A DNA stretch of 27,263 bases, taken from positions 1-27,263 of the IMG/VR virus record IMGVR_UViG_3300032213_002318; one strand, written 5' to 3'. Each line of letters opens with the position of its first letter. The stretch's first letter is position 1. The notes below the pieces were generated by a model. That model saw only the letters and a list, made by a program, of their open reading frames with translations. It was not told where the DNA came from and searched no databases. Position numbers and translations under genes: made by a program. The stretch comes from a virus. Positions 1-10,400 of the stretch are shown piece after piece.

Positions 1-2010
1 CACCACCACCTGATCCACCAGCAGCACCAGATACACCAACGGTACCACCTCCACCCCCACCAGTTGACCAAACATTACTTGATGGACTTCCAGCAATATA
101 GAATCCGGAGTTAGAGCCATTGCCTCCAACTGGACTTGATTCTGTAATACCAGCACCACCAGCACCAACAACCACTGTATATGTTGTTCCGGGTGTAACG
201 GATATTGATGGACTTACTCTGTAACCACCGGCGCCACCTCCACCGCCAGCCCAATAGTTCACACCTCCACCAGCACCTCCTGCTCCACCACCACCAGCAA
301 CAACAAGATATTGCATTGAAGTCACACCGGGCGGAACAACCCATTGTTCTGTGCTATAAAAAGTAGACACTCCATTTCGATTGTTCGATGTATCAAGTTT
401 AACGACTACTATTCCCGAACCACCAGAACCAGCAGTGACAGGTATACTTCCTGTGGGGCCGCCACCAAATGTCGGTGCGCCACCGCCACCGCCACCCTGT
501 CCTGAAGCAGCACTTACACCATTCAATCCGTAGCCACCAACAGCGCCGGGCGCTCCACCAAATTGCGGATGTGCTGAACCACCTCCACCAAAAAATGGCG
601 CACCGCCTCCACCACCACCGGCATAACCAACATTAGCGCCCGTGATTGAAGAGAATAGTCCCAATCCACCTGTGCCGCCGCCGGGTGAAGCATTTCCGCC
701 AAGTCCTCCGGAACCGCCACCTCCACCGCCTGCGGGTTGTGCGCCAGCGGGACCGGGTGATCCACCACCAATTCCACCATTAAACCCTTGAGCAGGAATT
801 GATAAGCCTCCTCCATTATTAGGTCCGCCGCCACCTCCGCCAGAACCACCAATGAGTCCAGTCGCAGTAGGACCACCGCCACCAGCACCACCACCGTTTG
901 CTGAAACATTTGAAAACGGTGGTGCAGCCGTTATTGTGGAATCTGAACCTGGATTTCCAGGAGTGCCCAGCCCAGTTTTTCCGGCACCGCCAGCACCAAC
1001 CGTAATTGTATAAAGCGTATTACCATTTACTGGATAACTGACCAAATATCTCATTCCACCGGCGCCACCTCCGGCATCAGATGCACCAGAACCTCCGCCA
1101 CCAATCACCATAATATCTGCTCTTGATACACCATCAGGTATTCTCAATTGACCCGTGTTAGCAAAAACATAGACACCATTAACAGTGGGTGATGTTTCGG
1201 CATAACGAAGAATAACTACACCTGAACCACCTGAGCCTGCATTAGTTCCATCACCAATAGAACCAGCACCACCGCCACCACCAGTATTATTAACGCCACT
1301 ACCTGCATATACAACTGTTGGACTGTATGGAACACCGCCCTGTTTTTGCCCATTACCACCACCAAAGGGTGTTCCTAACCATGGTGCACCGTAAGGCGCA
1401 TAACCGCCTCCGCCAAAGAAAACGCCTTGTTGATATGCACCTCCACCGCCACCAGCATATGCTACATTTGCACCAGAAATTGTTGAAAATAATCCAATTC
1501 CACCATTACTATATCCTGAGCCAACTGGAGATACTCCACCTGCACCACCGCCACCGCCACCCTGTCTATCTGCACCCGAAGGAGTAAACACTCCAGTGCC
1601 ACCATTATTCCCCTCGGAAGGTGTATAGCCGCCAAGGTTCCCTAAACCGGCAGTGCCACCTTGATATCCACCGCCTCCTGAACCTCCACTTTGTCCAACG
1701 CCGCTTCCTGGACTGCCGGCAGCACCGCCACCGCCGCCCGTTGACCAGACAGCAGGAAATGGTGATGTGCCAAATATACCTGAGTTTGAACCATTTGCAC
1801 CAACAACGCCATATGTTCCAAAACTTCCACCGGCGCCAACAACAACTGTGTGTGTCGCTCCAGGAGTTACGGAAAGACTAGGGCTTGTTCTAAATCCACC
1901 AGCGCCTCCTGCTCCAGCATAGTATCCTCCTGCACCACCGCCACCTCCACCAACAACAAGATATTCAACTTGTGTTACTCCAGATGGCGCTACCCAAGAA
2001 CTACTTTCAG
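1..2010 (-). repeat. Three tandem glycine-rich modules of about 270 residues (third truncated)
   Basis: Module A spans about 2010-1190, module B about 1185-375, and module C about 370-1, cut by the edge. Each starts with a P-x-GV turn and a hydrophobic strand followed by a Gly run. Modules A and C share S(I/L)SVTPG and TVVVGAGG segments followed by NGSNSG and VWSTGGGGG. Modules A and B share G(I/L)GLFS, ISGANV or ITGANV, YAGGGGG and a closing GSGGSG segment. Boundaries were judged by eye. Confidence 0.75.
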
Positions 2011-2158
2011 TGAAAATTCTTGAGACAGTATAATTAATCGGAAGACGAGTTGCTAATGAAGGCACAGACATTCTACTTAAAGACAAAAAGACTTTAATAG
2101 AATGTGCTGATAACCTTCTTGAAGAAGATGAATTTATCCTAAGTCTGCGCTGACTCAT
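1..2158 (-). CDS. Glycine-rich tail-fibre/adhesin protein, partial (C-terminus outside window)
   Basis: An open frame of 719 codons runs from an ATG at 2158 to the left edge with no stop, so the C-terminus is missing. An in-frame TGA directly precedes the ATG, so this is the first possible start. No clear Shine-Dalgarno is seen; Met30 (2071) is a weaker alternative. Residues 1-30 are Arg/Ser-rich. After about residue 48 come tandem glycine-rich modules of about 270 residues, each opening with a W/L-x-(V/I)P-x-GV segment and a YLVVGGGG-type strand. Two of them close with a GSGGSG-(I/V)V(I/V) segment; the third is cut. Glycine-rich domains of this kind occur in phage fibre tips, and T-even gp38 adhesins use polyglycine segments for receptor binding. 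A receptor-binding role is inferred from composition and from its place at the end of the fibre cassette. Long open shadow frames on both strands here result from GGN codons. Confidence 0.8.
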   Translation of the reverse strand, partial: MSQRRLRINSSSSRRLSAHSIKVFLSLSRMSVPSLATRLPINYTVSRIFTESSSWVAPSGVTQVEYLVVGGGGGGAGGYYAGAGGAGGFRTSPSLSVTPGATHTVVVGAGGSFGTYGVVGANGSNSGIFGTSPFPAVWSTGGGGGAAGSPGSGVGQSGGSGGGGYQGGTAGLGNLGGYTPSEGNNGGTGVFTPSGADRQGGGGGGAGGVSPVGSGYSNGGIGLFSTISGANVAYAGGGGGAYQQGVFFGGGGYAPYGAPWLGTPFGGGNGQKQGGVPYSPTVVYAGSGVNNTGGGGGAGSIGDGTNAGSGGSGVVILRYAETSPTVNGVYVFANTGQLRIPDGVSRADIMVIGGGGSGASDAGGGAGGMRYLVSYPVNGNTLYTITVGAGGAGKTGLGTPGNPGSDSTITAAPPFSNVSANGGGAGGGGPTATGLIGGSGGGGGGPNNGGGLSIPAQGFNGGIGGGSPGPAGAQPAGGGGGGSGGLGGNASPGGGTGGLGLFSSITGANVGYAGGGGGGAPFFGGGGSAHPQFGGAPGAVGGYGLNGVSAASGQGGGGGGAPTFGGGPTGSIPVTAGSGGSGIVVVKLDTSNNRNGVSTFYSTEQWVVPPGVTSMQYLVVAGGGGAGGAGGGVNYWAGGGGGAGGYRVSPSISVTPGTTYTVVVGAGGAGITESSPVGGNGSNSGFYIAGSPSSNVWSTGGGGGGTVGVSGAAGGSGGG

Positions 2159-2168
2159 TCAAACACCA

Positions 2169-2507
2169 TTAATAAACTTCTGTACCAAAAGCGGAGAAAG
2201 CAAGCAATGAACTATTAGCGTTGACTGAAACAATTGAGCCAGCATTTAACGTAATACCTAAAGTTAATGTTACAGTATCACGACCAGGCACATTAACACC
2301 ATAAGCAATGTAACTTGCATTTGAAACAGCAGCACTTGATGTGTTGACTGCAATTCTAAATGCACCGCCAGTACCATCAGACTCATTAAGATTAGCAATA
2401 GTAATAGAAGAAATAATTGCTGAGTTTCCTGATGGAACGGTGTATAAAGTAGTCAGCGCATTGGCTGTTGGACTTGATTGACCTAAAATTTTATATGCTC
2501 TTGCCAT
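2169..2507 (-). CDS. Small beta-rich virion/fibre-associated protein, 112 aa
   Basis: This is a short protein with alternating hydrophobic residues typical of a beta sandwich. It contains VPSGNSAIISSITIAN near residues 24-39, a pattern seen in small structural proteins of T4-like aquatic phages; the exact family is not recognised. A Shine-Dalgarno AAGGAA (2517-2522) lies 9 bases before the ATG. It follows the 142-aa gene after 18 bases and precedes the glycine-rich gene by 10 bases. It resembles the 110-aa protein at 2954-3286 in length, in the (I/G)xTIAN strand and in a late G-x-L-x-AG-x-x-(L/V)xVN segment, so the two may be paralogues. A role in the tail-fibre or capsid-decoration apparatus is inference from context. 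Confidence 0.6.
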   Translation of the reverse strand: MARAYKILGQSSPTANALTTLYTVPSGNSAIISSITIANLNESDGTGGAFRIAVNTSSAAVSNASYIAYGVNVPGRDTVTLTLGITLNAGSIVSVNANSSLLAFSAFGTEVY

Positions 2508-2525
2508 TTGTTAGTTTTCCTTTGT

Positions 2526-2954
2526 TTACATTCCACCAAATAAAAATGCATCATCAAAAATATCCGCTGGTGTGCTGATTTTTTCGCCCGTAACAGTGTT
2601 GTTTGCAATTTTTTCGTTTGTTACAGAGTTCACTGCGATTGCCGTTTGTGTTACAGAATTTGGTTGTATTTGTGAAGCCGTGACCTGATTAAATGTGACT
2701 ACAACAGGTGCAAGATAACGAACCGTAATATTGTTCGTTCCCAGAGGTGGTGCTTCATCAAATGCCAAAACACCACTTATAATAATATAAGATGTTGTTG
2801 GTCTTTGAATTACACCATTTACAACAACTTCTATGGCATTTGGATCACTGATACTTCTAGTTAAAGTATATAGAGTGCAAGCACCAGTACCACTAAAACT
2901 ATCAAGGGTTATCGTAAAAGCATTTACATCAGGATTGTTACCAATGTATGACAT
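2526..2954 (-). CDS. Putative short tail-fibre protein with fibre-attachment-like N-terminal domain, 142 aa
   Basis: Residues about 10-82 form a beta-rich module of a kind common in phage tail-fibre proteins: a leading FSGTG segment, then EVVVNGV-Q-P, a SGVLAF strand and NITVRYLAP. Residues about 90-128 contain short repeats built on NSVT-x-x-x-I and NTVTGEKI, a pattern of thin trimeric beta-helical fibre shafts. The protein ends soon after with DDAFLFGGM, so it is a mini-fibre or adaptor rather than a full fibre. Its ATG overlaps the stop of the upstream 110-aa gene (TAATG), and GGAG lies 8 bases ahead of the ATG. The function is inferred from sequence style and from its place in the fibre cassette. 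Confidence 0.6.
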   Translation of the reverse strand: MSYIGNNPDVNAFTITLDSFSGTGACTLYTLTRSISDPNAIEVVVNGVIQRPTTSYIIISGVLAFDEAPPLGTNNITVRYLAPVVVTFNQVTASQIQPNSVTQTAIAVNSVTNEKIANNTVTGEKISTPADIFDDAFLFGGM

Positions 2955-3286
2955 TAAGTAATCTCCAGAATTGAGGTAATAACATCAGCAGAAGATGCAA
3001 TTGAAGTGTTAACCTGTAAATAATCTCCGGCTTCTAAAACAAGTTTTTGATCACCACCAACGGGCACTAACGCACCACCTGGAGCAATTGTAGCACTTTG
3101 AACTAGATAAACATTACCAGTAATATTTCCACCACTTAAAATGACATTCGCAGAAATAGGTGAATTAGTAATATTAGCAATCGTCATACCAATGACAGTT
3201 GCTTGTACACCGGCACCAGCGGCGTAAGTATTTTGTGCCGTAGTTCCGGCGGCTTTGAGTGTTTGATTTCTAAACGTATTTGCCAT
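2954..3286 (-). CDS. Small beta-rich virion/fibre-associated protein, 110 aa
   Basis: This 110-residue protein is rich in Ala, Asn, Thr and Val with alternating hydrophobics (IGMTIANIT, NVYLVQSATIAPGGALVPVG, LEAGDYLQVNTS), consistent with a beta-sandwich structural protein. No enzyme motif is visible. A Shine-Dalgarno AGAGGA (3291-3296) lies 4 bases before the ATG. A late-promoter-like AATAAATACT sits further upstream and overlaps the end of the preceding gene, so this gene probably starts its own transcript for the right part of the fibre cassette. It overlaps the next gene by one base. It may be a distant paralogue of the 112-aa protein at 2169-2507. Confidence 0.6.
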   Translation of the reverse strand: MANTFRNQTLKAAGTTAQNTYAAGAGVQATVIGMTIANITNSPISANVILSGGNITGNVYLVQSATIAPGGALVPVGGDQKLVLEAGDYLQVNTSIASSADVITSILEIT

Positions 3287-3308
3287 AAAATCCTCTGTTT
3301 TCCTTCAG

Positions 3309-3315
3309 TATTTAT
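3309..3315 (-). promoter_or_regulatory. T4-type late promoter -10 motif before the 110-aa fibre-cassette gene
   Basis: On the minus strand the sequence reads AATAAATACT, one mismatch from the T4 late consensus TATAAATACT. Transcription would start near 3302 and give a leader of about 16 bases that includes AGAGGA before the ATG at 3286. The motif directly follows the TGA of the upstream gene. Confidence 0.55.
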
Positions 3316-4200
3316 TCAACCTAGAGCAATAGCAAAAGCAATAGCCTGATCCGATAACGCCGAAATAGCATTGTAAATTGCTGTGTTTGCTGGGCCGATC
3401 AACGTATTAATATTAGCAGTTGACGCAGTTAAATTTGTAATGTTAACCGACTGAGCGTTTATTGTAGTGTTACCTTGAATTGATAAATTTCCGTATAGGA
3501 ATGTATCACCACCAACATACAAGTTGCTCGAAACGTTTGCAACAGCAATGTTTGAGAAGAAAGCGGTCGATCTTACATTCAAAGATTGTCCAATGTTTGC
3601 TGAACCAGCAACACTTAAATCATCAAATCCAATCGTGTCAAGTGTAACATTACCTGAGATTGTCAGATTACCATATAAGAACGTGTCGCCACCGACATAC
3701 AGATTGCTTGAAACGTTTGCTGTAGAAATATTTGAGAAGAAAGATGTTCCAGTTACATTCAAACTATTAGCAATATTCGCCGAACCCTTGACATCTAAAT
3801 CGTCGAAGCCAACAGAATCTAATGTAACATTGCCAGAAATAGTAAGATTACCGTAGATGAAAGAATCGCCGCCGACAAACAATCTGTTAGTAACATTAAC
3901 AGAAGCAACGTTACCAATTAGATTTGCATTGCGACCAATGATTAAATCTAAAGGTATTGAAACGTTACTGCTTGACACAAGAACGTTAGCAATGTTCGCC
4001 GTATTAACCGTTAGAGTATTAATATTGGCTTGTGTGCGAACATTTAAAGATGCTGCTGCGCCCTCGATAAAGATAGCAGAATTTGCTAAAAATCCACCGT
4101 TTGTATTGTCGGTAAGATTATTAGCAACAGCAATTAAAGATGATGTTGCTGTTAACCATTCCGTAAAGGTGTTTGCTGTGGTTAATTGATTTATTGCCAT
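3316..4200 (-). CDS. Repeat-containing tail-fibre-like protein, 294 aa
   Basis: This Asn/Ser/Thr/Val-rich protein is built largely of beta repeats. Residues about 103-162 and 163-222 are two copies of a 60-residue unit, and residues 223 to about 245 start a third. Each unit carries (L/F)(Y/F)VGGD, YGNL(T/S)I, GFDDL and SLNV segments, ending FFSNI in the two full copies. Residues about 50-100 contain shorter related NxT-type repeats, and the C-terminus is Ala-rich and possibly helical. Such GNL-x-I/GN-x-T ladders are typical of phage fibres with beta-helical or triple-stranded shafts. The gene lies 1 base after the 73-aa coiled-coil gene. Assignment as a virion fibre is inference from repeat style and context; no receptor specificity can be read. 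Confidence 0.65.
   Translation of the reverse strand: MAINQLTTANTFTEWLTATSSLIAVANNLTDNTNGGFLANSAIFIEGAAASLNVRTQANINTLTVNTANIANVLVSSSNVSIPLDLIIGRNANLIGNVASVNVTNRLFVGGDSFIYGNLTISGNVTLDSVGFDDLDVKGSANIANSLNVTGTSFFSNISTANVSSNLYVGGDTFLYGNLTISGNVTLDTIGFDDLSVAGSANIGQSLNVRSTAFFSNIAVANVSSNLYVGGDTFLYGNLSIQGNTTINAQSVNITNLTASTANINTLIGPANTAIYNAISALSDQAIAFAIALG
3471..3894 (-). repeat. 180-bp in-frame tandem repeat (2 full copies plus a partial third)
   Basis: Units begin at 3894, 3714 and 3534 (minus-strand direction), exactly 180 bases apart, encoding 60-residue fibre repeats. The third diverges after about 20 codons. Copies 2 and 3 both begin with the same VSSNLYVGGDTFLYGNL segment. Confidence 0.85.
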
Positions 4201-4201
4201 C

Positions 4202-4423
4202 TTATGTTCTCGTTAAAATTTGACGCAGCATATCTTTAATTTCAGACATGTCCTCTTCTAGTTTATTTACTTTACTTTCTAATGCCTGTTTTTCTTGCAG
4301 TTCTTTAATCTTTATTTCCCTCTCAGCATAATACGTTTTTAATTCTTCAACGTCTGTATTTAATATGGCTCGACTTTCAGTATCACGTATTAAGTTTTTG
4401 TTGTCTTTAATTTGTACAAACAT
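4202..4423 (-). CDS. Small coiled-coil protein, 73 aa
   Basis: The N-terminal 25 residues (MFVQIKDNKNLIRDTESRAI) look like a compact folded start. Residues about 27-70 have a heptad-like pattern of Leu/Ile/Val with many Glu and Lys, predicting a coiled coil, and end in a basic RQILTRT tail. Small proteins of this pattern occur beside structural genes in T4-like aquatic phages; I know no established function. It starts 2 bases after the stop of the DUF4815-type gene and ends 1 base before the fibre gene, so it is translationally linked to both. A trimerising or chaperone role for the neighbouring fibre is possible but unproven. Confidence 0.65.
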   Translation of the reverse strand: MFVQIKDNKNLIRDTESRAILNTDVEELKTYYAEREIKIKELQEKQALESKVNKLEEDMSEIKDMLRQILTRT

Positions 4424-4425
4424 AA

Positions 4426-7400
4426 TTATGAACTTTCTATCGTAGAAGAAGGTAATGCAATGACACGGAATTGTGCAATTCTAGGCACATCAACAGTGCT
4501 TGTGCCAAACATCACTACCTTAATTAAGAATACTGAAAAGTCTCTATACTGGCTACCATTTGAAGATGTATACAAAATTTTGTTATCAAATCTACCTGAT
4601 CCATACGTGCCTGGAGCAAATGTCAGTTCAGAATAATCATATTTGTCTTGTGAGACAAAATTTTGTGTTGTTGGACTTTCAACCATCAAATTAAAATTGT
4701 TATCTTCAATAAGTGAAGAATCAGAATCGGATAATAATTTATAGTAAACAAGAATTCCAGAACCCGCTGGACGATGTGCATCCATATACACTCTCAAATC
4801 GCCAGCCTCAAAGCCAGGTGTTAGTGCAATTTTTTTGGTAATGTAACGAATTGCTGCATTGCCGCCCGTTGATTTATCTTCTCCATTGTAAACAACAGTT
4901 GCAGTTGTGCCGCCACTTGCATTTATGGTAACCGTTGGAGATGTGATATATCCAGTCCCTGGATTCGTCAATTCAATTCTTCTTAATACACCACTTTCAA
5001 CGACACCAATCGCTGCACCACCCGCTCCTTGTCCAGGAGTTCCAGTTGGATAAGATAAAGTTACATCTGCATTACCTGAGTAACCAGAACCTCCATTTGT
5101 GATAATAAATCCGGTGTTTTGTAATGGTAAATTATTAATCTTGTTTTCAATTGTCAATAGATTCAAACGATTAATATCAATCATTGGAGAGATATCTTTA
5201 TTTGAACTTCGCATTGAAACTCTTAACTGGAATGTATTATTACCAGTCGTTGTTGACAATAAACGTCGACCATAACCATCATCACACTCGTAATCTTGAT
5301 TAGGAACAATAGGTAACAATGGATGTTGTCCACCCGTTACCATTTCAGAAACGAAATCATATTGAACTGCGGTGTTTGCGACCACCGCATCAGTTGACAT
5401 TAACTGTAACACATCAAAAACTGTATTTGATGAATACTCAGAAAGGTCAGTTTCAAAGAATCCAACGCCAGTTCCTTCCGTAAACACACGTTTTTGAATA
5501 CTAAACATAATATCACTTAACTGTTCTGCATTCCATGTCGAACCATTTTGCGACAAGAACAATGAACCGGTGTATGGTTGTTCCGAAATCTTCACGCTTG
5601 TTCGCAAATCTGTTTCACCAATCTCAGCAATGAAGCATTCATATCCATTACTATTTGACACCAAAACAAATGAATGTTCACCCGGCAATAATAGAATAGG
5701 CACATCAAATTTAAATTCCGTATACTTATTTGGATCAGTTACATCTGGCACAGTAACAGTTTTAACTTTATCTGGCGTCAAAGTTTTTTCAGCGAATGGA
5801 TAAATTACTGATGATGAAGGATAACCGTTAACGACTGGACGAATTTGGCAAGTAACTGGCTCAGTCAAGTCTTTAGTCTTAAAGCAAACACGAACTGAAT
5901 CAATAATAACACCTTGATTATATTGATTTGGATTAATCAAGAATGTTTGTGCCAGAGGATCATACCAACCAATAACAACGTTTCTTTCTACATCGGTACT
6001 TGTTGTTGTTTTAATTGAAGATGTTGATGCTGAAAAAGATTCATTTACAGTAGTTCTTTGTACAGTAGGAGTAAACACTGTTACGGATGTTTCCTGTCTT
6101 GTATCAACAGTTCCAGAAGAGAAGAAATTAAAATCGCCATTCGTTCTTGAATTTTCAATATTATTACCGGAATCATCAATTAAACGAAGAACTTTTTCAC
6201 CTGTGCGGAATGTATCTTCCGGAACCAAGAAAGTGCCAGCAGTTGCGCCTTCAGCAGTTGTTTTTAGCAAACCAATTGTATATACAGAAGTTGCGTCTGG
6301 TTGCGTTGACCATGAGCCAGTAATTGTCGCAACTCTTGTTGATGAATCATAATTTGTAATTACTGATGACTGACCTTTACCTGTACCATTTACGATGTAC
6401 AGAGTTTGGCCAACATAGTCGGCGGTGTCGGATGCGCCACCAGCACTAAATGCAAGAGTAATACTTGTTGTAGTTGCGGCATTTGCACGGCCTGTATTAT
6501 GATACCATTTATTTACACGATATGTTTTACCTGTGATGTTACCTTTAACCCAAATACCATTTGTTGCACATGCTGCCCAAGAGCCAAATGTTGGATCTGG
6601 TGCCATGTTAGTAATAAATGCATTATTATTTGCAGTTAAAACAATTCCGCCAGTGCCAATAATGGTATCAGTTGCAATCAATCCTGTATTGGATGATACA
6701 TTATAGAATGTCACCACTTCTTGATTTGAAAGTTGTGTTTGATATTCTAAATTATTATCAAACATCTCAAAACGATTTATTTTTGCAATCTTATCATCAA
6801 CATTTACATTATCAAAGAATGCATAAAGTGTCGTAAAAGGCTTAAACTTTTCAGCAGTAACAAGAACGTTAATCGATCTCATATAATTAATGATACTGAA
6901 ATCAATTAATCTATCGCCAAATGACTGTGATAATTGTTGTGGAACAATTTGAGCAAGAATGCCACTACGTGAAGCATCTAATGTTTGCGTTTCTCTTACA
7001 GTCTGTAAGAAAGTTCTTTCTTGATCAGCCAACAATAAGTTACCCGACCATCTTTGATTCGTATTTACTGTTTCACCAATCTGAGGTCCACGGCTTAAAA
7101 CTTCTTCAGTCGTTGTCCAACTTGTATTCCATGCACCCCATGTTGTGCTTTGAATTGATGACCATGCATCACGTGCTGCTTCTCCACCAGACAGATCAAT
7201 ATTTTGTGCTTCAACACGTGTGGTTGAATGCCAGACATCCGATGGTGGATCCATTTTAACAGTGCCAATATAGTTGACAATATTAAATGGATTAATGTTC
7301 ATAGTTTTTGATGCACGATTCTGCGTCACAAACGATGTGTTTGAAGAGGCAAGCATCAAAAGAGGACCATTAATTTCTACATTAAAGTTTGCTATAGAAT

Positions 7401-10400
7401 TATTTGAGAAAATTTTTGTTGATGCAATATTATAAGAGCCTCGGCACTCCCTTGATACAATATCGATAGCAGCATCAAAGTCTGGTAATGTTATGAATGC
7501 TCCATCTTTATCCGTGAATGAGTCAACAAAAATACCATTTTTTGGTCGTGACAAACCTACCGCATCACGAATCGTTCTATCATTTTTATTAATTGTGGCC
7601 AATTCTGCAATTGACAATGAAGTATAAAGTTCAAGATTTTGAATACGTCTATCAAGACGGCCAATATCTCTCATTGTATAACGACGATTATTAAATGTTT
7701 GTATCGATGTTGCGGATGTAAATGTCAAGTATGCAGGATATGACAAGATGTACAAAGTCATTGCATCATCAGGCTCAACTGGAGAAACTGGTGTTAGTGA
7801 AGGAACTCCCTGCAACACCTGAAATTGACGATTCTTGTTCAGAACAACACGATCAATACGTGGCAAATAATACTCATAATCTGTGATAATATCTAAACCG
7901 GGTTCCGAAATCTTAGGACCCAACACAGCCTCATCAACATCTAAAATAAAATTATTTGCTCTTGCAGTTGTAGTTGCATTTATACGAACAGGACGGAAAT
8001 CAAGAAAATCTCTTAATGGAATATTTAAACCTTCCTGTGAAGTAAATATAGGTATTTCGCCGTATTCAATACCCAATCCACCATTTTGTTGTGAACCTAA
8101 TCTTGTGTATGAGTCAACGCTAAAATAGCCTGAACCGGAAGAACTGAAACGATTATAACGAACAACAAGAGGACCACGTGGTGCATTTTGTCCTGGTTTT
8201 AAAACAATTGATGACCAATCATAATAAGAATCTTTTTGTCCTGTGTTCAAATAGTAACGTGATGTTACGTTCGCAGAAGCAGATGCAATTGCCGTGTTGT
8301 AATTTGCTTGTGTTAAATTAGCACCATTTAAATCAAAAATAGCATTAATTGAATGTACATCTGTTACATACAAATATTGTGCAACACCTGGCGTTTTAAC
8401 AACAATTGATTCAGAAATAATTGTTTGACCATCATTTATTGCAACGTTTGCACTTGTGTTTCCAGAAGCACCAGAACCAAACACACTAAGAACTGTACCA
8501 GAAGGAATACCCCAAGCAGGATCAACTAATTGAGTGTTTGCTTTAATGAATGTTTTGACTTTCAAACTAGGATTCGAAGCATTCACAACAGCATAAATGT
8601 TTGCTGTCATGTTTCCGCCATTATCCACCGTAATTGTGCGAGCAGATGTTGAAACTGTTACAGCCTGTGATGGCACAGTTTGGCCTGCATGATAAAAACT
8701 TGTGCCAGGAGTTGTAACAATAACTTGATAATATTGTTGTTTTGCGGAAGTTGTTGTTGCTGCTTGTAAAGATTCACCGGTACCTAATGAAAGAGTTTGT
8801 GACACACCCGCAGTAAATGTTACTGTCTGATATAATCTTCTGTATGCGTAAGAAAAATCGGAAATGGTGTTGTCAGCAATGTTTGCGTCACCGATTCTAA
8901 TTAATAAAGGTTCAGATTTTGAATCTGCAACTTGTGTTGGTTGAAATGCGCCACCTGTTGACACAATACTTGTTGGAGGAGTACCAATCGTTTCATTTTT
9001 TGAAAGTGGAGATACATTTGCTGAAGCAAGTCTAATTGAACCACTTCTTGAAACAAACGATTCAACAGAATCAAACTTTGCGTCAATGATGAATCTATGA
9101 TTGACACCTGTTGCTGCTGAAAATGGACGATCAACTGTGGCTGTTTGCGTTGAACCCGTATATTCTGTAATGATACGAGATGTATTATCTCCTGGATTGT
9201 TGATTGGTGTACCAGCAACCATTCTTATTGACATGCCTTTATAAACATCATTGTTCGCTGGAAATAAATCTGGAAGAACGATTGTTGTTGTTGTACCACC
9301 AGCACGTGCGTTTATGCCATATCCGTTGTTTGCACCAATAGAACGTGTATTAATGTCAGTCAAAAATACTTTATAGATGTAGTTATTACTGTCACTTGTA
9401 TTACCCGCAGCAGCATAGAAAGAAGAAAGTTTAATTCTGGCTGTACCAATAACTGCATTTGAATAATTACCTGTAGCGCCACCAGACAAATATGACACGA
9501 TCTGGCCGGTATTAAGTGCCGAAAGTTCTATAGTGCCATATTGATTTGTTGGAAAATTACCAAACATACCATTGGCAAAAACATAATAACCATAATCAGA
9601 GTTGATACGATGATTATTTACTGCAACGGTTGTTCTTGGTTTTGGCACAGTAATAATCACTGGTTGTCCTGTTGCAAACTCATAACCTTTGATGTATGCT
9701 TTACCTGAGCCTAAACTAATATTTGCAAATGCAGAATTTGCAACACTGTCTGTAATTGCAATATCAAAATTTTTGATAACGTAGTCACCAGATTCATCAA
9801 AAGTTCTTCTTGCAAATTCATCGGCAACGCCAGCATAAATTGGAGTTTGAACAACTTTTAATGGAACGCCACCCTCAACAACGGCCATTTCAACAAATTT
9901 TGTTAAGTCTGTACTGCCAATCGGTCTTGTTTCCAATGTCATAAAGATTTTGTAACGATCCGCACCGGGCGCTTGGAAGTTTGAAGAGCCCTGCGCTGGA
10001 TCAAGAAGAGTTGTATCTTCTGTAAAATCTATAATGTCTTCCGTTACAGTAAAGCCAACAATTGCATTACCATCTCTTACATATTTGTCGATAGCAACAC
10101 TTTGTGGTTGTACTTTTACAAAGAAGCCATCATAGTAAATGACACCTTCGTTAATAGAAAATGTTTGATTATTTCCTGTTGGATTTGCTGATGCAGTATT
10201 GGCATAATATGTAACTACAGTTGGATCAGAATTTTGTGTATAAATTGTTTCATTCGTAGTAAATGGCTCACCATACATTTGATTAATAACGAAAGTAATT
10301 GGCTGACCCGTAGCAGTGTCGGCAGAATAAGACTTTAAAATATACGCACGTTTTGTATTTGCCGCATTTGCAATAGTTTGTTTATCAAAATTAATATAAT

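Noticed and set aside
111-909. Minus-strand ORFs at 111-344 and 523-909
   Set aside because: They are shadow frames of the glycine-rich gene, which reads through this region in another frame; their Trp/Cys- or Val/Ala-rich composition comes from shifted GGN codons.
1318-1881. Plus-strand ORFs at 1318-1587 and 1621-1881, and a minus-strand ORF at 1642-1845
   Set aside because: His/Gln/Leu-rich or Val/Ala/Leu-rich translations of other frames of the glycine-rich gene, with no ribosome sites or family features.
1-2000. CRISPR-like or simple tandem DNA repeats suggested by repeated ccacc/ccgcc runs
   Set aside because: The runs are glycine codons on the minus strand, without constant repeat length or spacers.
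3524-4189. Plus-strand ORFs antisense to the fibre gene
   Set aside because: Their repeated sequence mirrors the 180-bp repeats of the sense gene; the sense frame fits the operon and fibre style.
6406-6639. Cysteine-rich 77-residue plus-strand ORF
   Set aside because: Antisense shadow of the DUF4815-type gene; the cysteines arise from reverse-complemented Gly/Ala/Thr codons.
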